Of a DNA stretch of 6,484 nucleotides, positions 1-5,242 are shown piece after piece. The translations under genes and the position numbers were made by a program. Where the stretch lies: NCBI GenBank assembly GCA_031284475.1, contig JAISZV010000133.1, positions 1 to 6,484 on the forward strand, read 5' to 3'. The notes beneath the pieces are model-generated. The model was not told where the DNA came from. It worked only from the letters and a program-made list of their open reading frames with translations, and did not search any database. This stretch comes from Proteiniphilum sp. Lineage in GTDB: Bacteria > Bacteroidota > Bacteroidia > Bacteroidales > Dysgonomonadaceae. Each line of letters opens with the position of its first letter. The stretch's first letter is position 1.

Positions 1-244
1 CATCTTCATACATTTCGGAATAGACAAGCATCTTCGCTCTCATCAGCATTAATTCGGGATTACCGGGATGCATCCCCAGCCCTTCATTGATGAGCTTTTC
101 CGCTTCCTCGCTATCACCCTCGGTATTGTAGTATTCGGCGAGCACGGCAAACTCGTCGGCGTCGAAATAGATCTTCTTGCCGAGCGCCCGCATGTGCTCA
201 TACTTTTCAATCAATAAATCAATGTCCGATTCGTTATCTTCCAT
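1..244 (-). CDS. Tetratricopeptide-repeat protein, N-terminal part (runs off left edge)
   Basis: Only the first 81 codons are in the window; the rest lies beyond base 1. The N-terminus is acidic (MEDNESDIDL) and has no signal peptide, so the visible part looks cytoplasmic. Residues about 34 to 66 (AVLAEYYNTEGDSEEAEKL, then HPGNPEL) have the spacing of small and bulky residues and the closing proline of a TPR helix pair, and a second repeat seems to start at MLMRAKML. TPR proteins act as protein-protein interaction scaffolds; the partner cannot be told from this fragment. The start is set by the ATG at 244-242, which follows a clear AGGAG ribosome-binding site. The gene lies 68 bp downstream of glnS on the same strand, so a shared transcript is likely. 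Family assignment is fairly safe; the specific role is unknown. Confidence 0.8.
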   Translation of the reverse strand, partial: MEDNESDIDLLIEKYEHMRALGKKIYFDADEFAVLAEYYNTEGDSEEAEKLINEGLGMHPGNPELMLMRAKMLVYSEMYED

Positions 245-247
245 TTA

Positions 248-256
248 CCTTCTCCT
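248..256 (-). promoter_or_regulatory. Strong Shine-Dalgarno site of the TPR gene
   Basis: On the minus strand the bases read AGGAGAAGG followed by TAA and then ATG. The AGGAG core sits 7 nt before the start codon, an ideal spacing. It fixes the start of the TPR gene. It also stands out because the other complete genes in this window have A-rich leaders without a comparable site, as is usual in Bacteroidota. Confidence 0.6.
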
Positions 257-312
257 GTTGCCGGCTATGTTAAACTGCCGGCCATTAAACTGCCGTCTAT
301 TAAAGCCGGCCA
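257..312 (-). repeat. Imperfect 15-bp tandem repeat in the glnS-TPR spacer
   Basis: On the plus strand the units are TTAAACTGCCGGCCA (270-284), TTAAACTGCCGTCTA (285-299) and a 13-base version TTAAAGCCGGCCA (300-312). A degenerate remnant GTTGCCGGCTA lies at 257-267. Read on the coding (minus) strand, each unit begins with TAA, and the genuine glnS stop codon at 315-313 is the TAA that opens the first unit. Three copies of the palindrome GCCGGC (260-265, 277-282, 305-310) can pair with one another, so the spacer RNA could form short 6-bp hairpins. No poly-T tract follows, so it is not an obvious terminator, in keeping with read-through into the TPR gene. Confidence 0.75.
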
Positions 313-2001
313 TTACTTTTTCCAAGAATCTTTGAGGGCTACCGTACGGTTGAACACTAAGGCATTTTCAGTAGAATCGGCGTCTACATTGAAATAACCG
401 ATCCGTTGGAACTGAAAACTATCCAGCGGTTTTGCCTCTTTCAGGTATTCCTCCACCTTACACCCTTTTTTCACGATCAGCGAACCGGGATTCAGCAACT
501 CCCTGAAATCTTTCTCCTTCTCCCCGGCCGGATCTTCCACCATGAAAAGGCGGTCGTAGAGCCTTACTTCGGCGTCCAAGCTGTGGGGTACGGAGACCCA
601 GTGGATAGTTCCCTTCACTTTCCGGTTAGAATCGGGCATACCGCTTTTCGTCATGGGGTCATATTCGGCATACACCTCCGACACATTCCCCTTTTCGTCT
701 TTCTTGCATCCGGTACACTTCACAATATAGCCGTTTTTCAGCCGCACCTCGTTTCCGGGAGTCAGGCGGAAATATTTTTTTTGCGCCTCTTCCATAAAAT
801 CGTCGCGCTCTATCCAAAGTTCACGGCCGAATTTCACTTTTCTGCCGCCCATGCCTTCATCCTCCGGATTATTGACCGCCTCCATTTCCTCTACCTTCTC
901 CTCGGGATAGTTGGTAAGGATCAGTTTGATGGGATCGATCACGCCCGAAACGCGGATCACACGGGCATTCAGGTCTTCGCGCACGGCATGTTCCAACAGC
1001 GACACGTCATTGATTGCGTCGTATTTCGTATAACCTATTCTATCTATGAAATTACGGATCGCCTCGGGCGTATATCCCCTGCGGCGCATACCGGTCAGCG
1101 TAGGCATCCGCGGATCATCCCACCCCGAAACCAATTTTTCCTGCACCAATTGCAGTAACTTGCGTTTACTCATCACGGTATAGGTAAGGTTCAGCCGGTT
1201 AAATTCGGTTTGCCGCGGACGATAACCGCCGTCGGCCAACTGATCGAGAAACCAATCATACAAAGGGCGGTGCACCTCGAACTCCAGCGTACAGAGCGAG
1301 TGCGTTACCCCTTCAAAGTAATCGGACTGTCCGTGTGCGAAATCATACATCGGATAAACTTTCCATTTTGTGCCGGTACGATGGTGCGGGATATGGATTA
1401 CCCGGTAGATGATGGGATCACGGAAATGCATGTTCGAGGCAGCCATATCTATTTTGGCGCGCAACACCATTTTACCCTCAGGGATATCTCCGCTGTTCAT
1501 TTTCTCAAACAGTTCCAATGATTCCTCCACAGGACGGTCACGATATGGGCTATGTATCCCCGGTATGGTGGGCGTTCCCTTCTGCCTCGCGATCTCCTCG
1601 GCCGACTGTTCATCCACATAAGCCTTGCCCTCTTTGATAAGCTGTACGGCAAAATGCCACAACTGCCCGAAGTAATCGGATGCATAATAAACGTTTTCCC
1701 AATGGAATCCCAGCCATTTTATATCCTCCATAATGGAATCCACATATTCCACATCTTCCTTTACCGGATTGGTGTCATCGAAACGGAGGTTACAAACGCC
1801 GCCATATCTTTCCGCGATACCGAAATCAAGACAGATGGCTTTGGCATGCCCTATGTGCAGGTAACCGTTCGGTTCAGGCGGGAACCGTGTCTGCATGCGG
1901 CCGTCGTTTTTTCCTTCCTTCAGGTCGCTCTCTACAATCTGTTCTATAAAATTAAGGCTTTTACGGTTATCCTCAACTGTAGTTTGTTCTTTTTCCGACA
2001 T
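313..2001 (-). CDS. glnS: Glutaminyl-tRNA synthetase
   Basis: This 562-residue class I aminoacyl-tRNA synthetase charges tRNA-Gln with glutamine in the cytoplasm, using ATP. The catalytic Rossmann fold opens with [16 protein letters not shown] at residues 41-56, which contains the HIGH signature (49-52). The second ATP-binding signature is VMSKRKL at 276-282, the GlnRS version of KMSKS. Between them are FDDTNP (74-79), which is typical of GlnRS/GluRS, and YPMYDFAH (216-223). The C-terminal anticodon-binding beta-barrels carry the GlnRS hallmarks RLYDRLF (480-486) and [11 protein letters not shown] near the end. Length is close to the E. coli enzyme (about 554). The ATG at 2001-1999 is the natural start because the GlnRS alignment begins soon after it. 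The gene is intact, with no frameshift. It diverges from the NUDIX gene and is followed by the TPR gene in the same direction. A GlnRS gene means direct charging of tRNA-Gln is available; whether GatCAB also exists cannot be seen here. Confidence 0.97.
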   Translation of the reverse strand: MSEKEQTTVEDNRKSLNFIEQIVESDLKEGKNDGRMQTRFPPEPNGYLHIGHAKAICLDFGIAERYGGVCNLRFDDTNPVKEDVEYVDSIMEDIKWLGFHWENVYYASDYFGQLWHFAVQLIKEGKAYVDEQSAEEIARQKGTPTIPGIHSPYRDRPVEESLELFEKMNSGDIPEGKMVLRAKIDMAASNMHFRDPIIYRVIHIPHHRTGTKWKVYPMYDFAHGQSDYFEGVTHSLCTLEFEVHRPLYDWFLDQLADGGYRPRQTEFNRLNLTYTVMSKRKLLQLVQEKLVSGWDDPRMPTLTGMRRRGYTPEAIRNFIDRIGYTKYDAINDVSLLEHAVREDLNARVIRVSGVIDPIKLILTNYPEEKVEEMEAVNNPEDEGMGGRKVKFGRELWIERDDFMEEAQKKYFRLTPGNEVRLKNGYIVKCTGCKKDEKGNVSEVYAEYDPMTKSGMPDSNRKVKGTIHWVSVPHSLDAEVRLYDRLFMVEDPAGEKEKDFRELLNPGSLIVKKGCKVEEYLKEAKPLDSFQFQRIGYFNVDADSTENALVFNRTVALKDSWKK

Positions 2002-2052
2002 ATATACGTTTTAAATAAATCAATGGGTTATTCATTCTCCGGATATAACCTA

Positions 2053-2060
2053 CAAATTTA
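2053..2060 (-). promoter_or_regulatory. Candidate glnS promoter, Bacteroidetes -7 element
   Basis: The minus strand reads TAAATTTG, an exact match to the Bacteroidetes primary-sigma -7 consensus TAnnTTTG. It would give a leader of about 45 nt before the glnS ATG. The matching -33 element (TTTG, about 19-21 bp upstream) is not evident; the nearest T-rich stretch is TTTT about 22 bp away. The call rests on one half of the promoter. Confidence 0.4.
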
Positions 2061-2086
2061 GCGAAAAATTCAGAAACTGTTTAAAA

Positions 2087-2099
2087 ATTTGATTCAAAT
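2087..2099. promoter_or_regulatory. 13-bp palindrome upstream of glnS (possible operator)
   Basis: ATTTGATTCAAAT is a perfect 6-bp inverted repeat around one central base. It lies 26 bp upstream of the glnS -7 element, so a bound protein could touch both divergent transcription units. No regulator is encoded nearby, and AT-rich intergenic DNA yields such palindromes by chance fairly often, so operator function is only a guess. Confidence 0.25.
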
Positions 2100-2114
2100 A
2101 ATGGCATGACACCA

Positions 2115-2141
2115 TTTCCGGCGGCCTGCCGCTTTCCGGCG
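2115..2141 (+). repeat. 9-bp direct repeat, 18-bp period
   Basis: TTTCCGGCG occurs at 2115-2123 and again at 2133-2141. Each copy contains CCGGCG, which is the reverse complement of CGCCGG at 2158-2163, so the two copies compete for the same 3' pairing partner. Between them GCGGCCTGCCGC (2121-2132) can form its own small 4-bp hairpin with a 4-nt loop. Confidence 0.7.
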
Positions 2142-2163
2142 TGGCCCCCACATGCCGCGCCGG
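2136..2163 (+). other. GC-rich hairpin upstream of the NUDIX gene (attenuator- or terminator-like)
   Basis: CCGGCGTGGC (2136-2145) pairs with GCCGCGCCGG (2154-2163). This gives a 10-bp stem with one T-G wobble and an 8-nt loop CCCCACAT. On the plus strand the T-rich run GTTTATTTTAATT follows directly, the usual order for an intrinsic terminator, although the T run is interrupted. No gene ends here: glnS and the NUDIX gene diverge from this region. It could be an attenuator in a NUDIX leader, the end of a small plus-strand RNA, a block on antisense transcription, or a structural repeat. The fold is clear on paper; the function is not. Confidence 0.5.
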
Positions 2164-2255
2164 GTTTATTTTAATTCATAAAATCCGCCTGTGTGCAGTG
2201 TATTTAAACAAAACAATTGTATTTTTACGACGCGTTAAAAACGAAAACAGGATTT

Positions 2256-2882
2256 ATGCAAAAAGGAAATGAACTGATTACGCTGGCACAGCGCATCCGT
2301 GCCATATCTCAAACAGGAATCAGTTATTCGCACAACGAGTATGAAATCGAACGTTGCAAGGAACTGATCGAAATCAGCAACCGGATAGCCACTCTTGTTT
2401 CCGGCGTGCAGGAAAAGGAAATAGAGGCGTGCTATCTTCCCGTGAAGGAATATGTCACGCCCAAGGTCGACGTTCGGGCGGTGGTATTCAATGAAAAGGA
2501 CGAGATATTGCTGGTACGGGAGAAAACGGACGGATGCTGGGCGCTGCCGGGCGGATGGGCGGACGTAGGTTTCACACCGGGGGAAGTAGCCGTCAAGGAA
2601 ACCCGGGAAGAATCCGGTTTGGAAGTCCGCGCCGAACGACTGCTTGCCGTGATGGACAAGCGTTGCCATGCACATCCGGCCGGTCCGTTTTATGTCTACA
2701 AGTTTTTTATTCTCTGCGAACTGCTGGGCGGAACATTTACCGAAACATTCGATATTCTCGACAAAGGCTTTTTTGCCCTAAACCGCTTACCTCAGCTTTC
2801 TACGGAGCGAATTCTGCCGGAACAGATCCGGCTGATGGACGAACTGCGCCGCCACCCGGAAAGGCCTGCGTATCTGGATTGA
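2256..2882 (+). CDS. NUDIX hydrolase with N-terminal helical domain (YjhB / CDP-choline pyrophosphatase type)
   Basis: The 208-residue protein has the layout of the Nudix_hydro_N family. Residues about 1-60 form a helical N-terminal domain (GNELITLAQRIRAISQTG, then YEIERCKELIEISNRI). The NUDIX fold starts near VDVRAVVFN, residues 71-79. The NUDIX box begins at GGWADVGFTPGEVAVKE (99-115) and ends with TREESGL. Canonical boxes read Gx5Ex7REUxEExGU; here the first Glu is Phe and REUxEE is KETREE (114-119), so the metal-binding glutamates of the helix remain. The same pattern is usual in this subfamily, which includes Bacillus YjhB (about 208 aa) and the B. cereus CDP-choline pyrophosphatase. Expected activity is Mg-dependent cleavage of a nucleoside diphosphate derivative in the cytoplasm; the substrate cannot be read from sequence. 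I chose ATG 2256 because it gives the family length and N-terminus. A TTG 13 codons upstream (2217) is possible but adds a non-conserved extension. The gene stands alone on the plus strand. Confidence 0.88.
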   Translation: MQKGNELITLAQRIRAISQTGISYSHNEYEIERCKELIEISNRIATLVSGVQEKEIEACYLPVKEYVTPKVDVRAVVFNEKDEILLVREKTDGCWALPGGWADVGFTPGEVAVKETREESGLEVRAERLLAVMDKRCHAHPAGPFYVYKFFILCELLGGTFTETFDILDKGFFALNRLPQLSTERILPEQIRLMDELRRHPERPAYLD

Positions 2883-2895
2883 AGAAAAACAGCAA

Positions 2896-2958
2896 GGGAG
2901 AGGCGTTCCGATGGCGTTACGGAAGTCAAAATGACTACATTCCTCTCCCCTTTTTTTT
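2896..2958. terminator. Bidirectional, branched intrinsic terminator between the NUDIX and S46 genes
   Basis: The outer stem GGGAGAGG (2896-2903) pairs perfectly with CCTCTCCC (2942-2949). On the plus strand eight T residues follow (2951-2958), and they run into the S46 stop codon at 2959-2957. On the minus strand the same stem is followed by TTGCTGTTTTTCTTC. It therefore suits both convergent genes. Inside the outer stem are two further hairpins, TTCCG/CGGAA (2906-2910 with 2920-2924) and AGTCA/TGACT (2924-2928 with 2932-2936). They share base 2924, so one would lose a pair if both form; the overall shape is a three-way junction. Confidence 0.85.
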
Positions 2959-5086
2959 ACTTTCTTACCAGCTTCAGTTCATCAATCAGATGCGAAGCGC
3001 CCATCACCTTATCAATCATATATAAAACGTAACGGATATCCACGCTTATAACGCGTTGCATTTCCGGTTCAAAGAGAATATCGCCGCTCAGCGACTCCCA
3101 GTTTCCGTCGAACGCCAATCCTACGAGTTCCGCGTTCCCGTTCAAGACAGGGCTGCCGGAATTTCCGCCGGTGATATCGTTGTTCGACAAAACATTGATT
3201 CTCATCACCCCTTCCGGGCCGGCATAGCGTCCGAAATCGCCTGAGCGGATAGCGGCCAGGATATATTCCTGCACGTTAAATTCGGGATCTCCCGGTTTCT
3301 GTTTCTCCAAGATACCCTGCGAGGTAGTATAATAGTTGTACCATACGGCGTCGCGCGGTTGGTATCCGCTCACCGTCCCGTAGCTCATACGCTGGGTGAA
3401 ATTGGCGTCGGGATAAAAAATCTTGTCGGCGTCCATCTCCATAAGGGCGGCCATAAACTCACGCTCGCCTTTGAGCATTTTCTCATAGGCAGGCATTATC
3501 TGTTCCGATAATTCATATCCCGTATCGGCAGTCGATAACGCCAGTTCCATCGCCGGGTCTTGGGTGAGTATCTGGGTATCCGCCGATTTAAGCAGTTCCA
3601 GCAAATCTTCCAGCGAAGTGAACCGCGAGTTGGCGAACAGCCAATCGGCATATTGTTCGTAATCTCCGCCGAATTCCTCTTTCACTTTTTGGTAGATATC
3701 GGGATGATACTGCTCCGGAACACGTTCGGCGTAGAGTTTCATCAGTACGGGAAGCGCTTTCCTGTCGAGCGCCGGTTCATAATTCTTATACGCCTCAATG
3801 AAACGGTCGATGATGAAAGCCTGCTTCTCCTCTTCGGTTCCATCGCTGTCGAATTGCAGGATGGTATTGGCAAACCTTATCAACTCAATGCCGTTATTAA
3901 ATACTTCTATAAAATAGGTGATATAAAGCGCCAGGTCGCCGGAACCGGTATAGGCGTCTTCCAGCGTAGCAAGCGTATTACCGTATCCGGCCCGGCGGAC
4001 AGGGCTACCGTTGATCCATTCGGTTAATCTTGCCTCCAGTTTTTCTTTTTCAGGTAGTACTCCCAGGTTGGAGAGCGCTTCGTTCATCCCCATGGAATTT
4101 TTCCAGTAATTGGAGCTGCCGGCATACTTGTTCGCATATTTAATGCGGATGGTATCGTTTTTGGTCATCGCATCCCACCAGATATCTTGTTTGGCGCCTC
4201 TCACCTCGATACGGGGTTTATTCTCCGACTCTATCCGCTGGCGAATGCCCCATGACGACATATAACGCTGCGTACTGCCGGGATAACCTATCGTCATTGC
4301 ATAATCGCCATCGGTTACGCCTTTTAATGATACGGAAACTACATATTTAGGTTTATAAGGCACATTTTCGCCGCTGTAATCGGCCGGGCGGTTGTCTTTG
4401 CCGGCATAGACGCGGAATACCGAAAAATCACCGGTATGGCGCGGCCACATCCAGTTGTCGGTATCTCCTCCGAATTTTCCTACCGACGAGGGGGGAGCCG
4501 TAACAAGGCGCACATCGCGAAACAGGTCATAGAGCACCATATAATACTTGTTGCCGGAGTAGAAAGGAATTATCCGCACAGAGGTAAAAGGGTCATTCTC
4601 ATACTCCTCCATCAATGCGGTGGTAAGAGAATCTATAAGATTTTCCCTCTCTATCTCGCCGAGCGCCGAAGGCACATGAGGCATAATCCGTTCCGTTACG
4701 TCCGTCATCGACCTCAGGAACGACACGGTAAGCCCGTCGGCAGGCAACTCATCGCTCCGGAGTTTCGCTACAAACCCGTCTTTCAGGTAATCATGCTCCA
4801 CCTCGCTCAGTTTCTGAATTGCGCCATACCCGCAATGGTGATTGGTAAATATCAGTCCCTGATCGGAAACCGCCACGCCGGTACATCCTCCGCCAAAGAT
4901 CACCACTGCGTCTTTTAACGACGGGTTATCCTCATCGTATAACTGATCTGCGGGAAAAATAAATCCCAACTCTTTCATACGGGCAACGCTTTCGCTGCTC
5001 AACTCTTTGAGCAACCACATACCCTCGTCGGCTTTCACCGTCAACGCCGCAAGAAGTATTGCGACCAACAAACCCGATCTCTTCAT
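2957..5086 (-). CDS. S46-family dipeptidyl-peptidase, DPP7-like
   Basis: The 709-residue periplasmic serine exopeptidase removes dipeptides from peptide N-termini, supplying dipeptides to amino-acid-fermenting Bacteroidota. A signal peptide is clear: MKRS, a hydrophobic core GLLVAILLAALTV, and cleavage likely after VKA (residue 19) just before DEGMWLL, a typical mature start in S46. The split chymotrypsin-like catalytic domain shows TNHHCGY with catalytic His84, WPRHTGDFS with Asp220, and TGGNSGSP with Ser643. The His-Asp and Asp-Ser spacings (136 and 423) equal those I recall for P. gingivalis DPP7 (H89, D225, S648). Residue 661, in AFDGNW, is Gly at the position that separates DPP7 (Gly, hydrophobic P1) from DPP11 (Arg/Ser, acidic P1). 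The only two cysteines, C68 and C85, flank the His as in the chymotrypsin Cys42-Cys58 pair. The middle (about 340-570) is the helical domain. I chose ATG 5086 over one 13 codons upstream because the signal peptide then starts correctly. No type IX sorting domain is present. The 157-bp spacer to the flippase holds no clear promoter. Confidence 0.93.
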   Translation of the reverse strand: MKRSGLLVAILLAALTVKADEGMWLLKELSSESVARMKELGFIFPADQLYDEDNPSLKDAVVIFGGGCTGVAVSDQGLIFTNHHCGYGAIQKLSEVEHDYLKDGFVAKLRSDELPADGLTVSFLRSMTDVTERIMPHVPSALGEIERENLIDSLTTALMEEYENDPFTSVRIIPFYSGNKYYMVLYDLFRDVRLVTAPPSSVGKFGGDTDNWMWPRHTGDFSVFRVYAGKDNRPADYSGENVPYKPKYVVSVSLKGVTDGDYAMTIGYPGSTQRYMSSWGIRQRIESENKPRIEVRGAKQDIWWDAMTKNDTIRIKYANKYAGSSNYWKNSMGMNEALSNLGVLPEKEKLEARLTEWINGSPVRRAGYGNTLATLEDAYTGSGDLALYITYFIEVFNNGIELIRFANTILQFDSDGTEEEKQAFIIDRFIEAYKNYEPALDRKALPVLMKLYAERVPEQYHPDIYQKVKEEFGGDYEQYADWLFANSRFTSLEDLLELLKSADTQILTQDPAMELALSTADTGYELSEQIMPAYEKMLKGEREFMAALMEMDADKIFYPDANFTQRMSYGTVSGYQPRDAVWYNYYTTSQGILEKQKPGDPEFNVQEYILAAIRSGDFGRYAGPEGVMRINVLSNNDITGGNSGSPVLNGNAELVGLAFDGNWESLSGDILFEPEMQRVISVDIRYVLYMIDKVMGASHLIDELKLVRK

Positions 5087-5183
5087 AAATTGCTTTTTTT
5101 GTGTACGTCTGCTTTTTTGAAGCAAACTTCTGATTACCTTATTATTGTTCTTGATTCTCCTCTATTATCTTACTTTCCTTATT

Positions 5184-5242
5184 CATACTCCCGGTTTCTC
5201 CTCTCCCAACTTCTCCTTTTCCAATTTCCCCTCCCTGGTTTC
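5184..5242 (-). repeat. Purine-rich imperfect 15-bp tandem repeat after the flippase stop codon
   Basis: On the minus strand four consecutive units start directly after the flippase TAA: GAAACCAGGGAGGG (5242-5229, 14 bases), GAAATTGGAAAAGGA (5228-5214), GAAGTTGGGAGAGGA (5213-5199) and GAAACCGGGAGTATG (5198-5184). The pattern is GAA(A/G)(CC/TT) followed by a G/A-rich tail. The strand is almost entirely purine, so it carries several AGGAG-like strings. It has no self-complementarity and does not look like a terminator, so the flippase transcript may continue towards the S46 gene. Confidence 0.7.

Noticed and set aside
406..1158. Long plus-strand ORF (250 codons) inside glnS
   Set aside because: It is wholly antisense to a well-conserved glnS, its translation has no family features, and it is explained by the codon bias of the real gene. 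The plus-strand ORFs at 1210-1521, 1409-1621 and 1552-2061 are rejected for the same reason.
2061..2165. Possible T-box or similar amino-acid-sensing leader for glnS
   Set aside because: The minus-strand leader lacks the T-box core, the likely glnS transcript starts downstream of the GC-rich hairpin, and T-boxes are a Firmicutes/Actinobacteria feature.
2220..2227. TATTTTTA as a -7 promoter element for the NUDIX gene
   Set aside because: It differs from TAnnTTTG at the last base and has no TTTG about 19-21 bp upstream, so I could not support it as a promoter.
2235..2675. Minus-strand ORF of 146 codons opposite the NUDIX gene
   Set aside because: It overlaps the NUDIX domain entirely and shows no recognisable domain.
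3560..4918. Plus-strand ORFs at 3560-4027 and 4436-4918 opposite the S46 gene
   Set aside because: Antisense to conserved S46 coding sequence; no ribosome-binding or family evidence.
5099..5134. TTTG at 5131-5128 with TACACAAA 17 bp downstream (minus strand) as an S46 promoter
   Set aside because: The downstream element does not match TAnnTTTG and the spacing is short; chance is more likely.
5142..5186. 14-codon minus-strand ORF (MNKESKIIEENQEQ) between the flippase and S46 genes
   Set aside because: Its ATG is the last bases of the purine repeat, the GGAG before it is too close to the start, and ORFs this short arise by chance.
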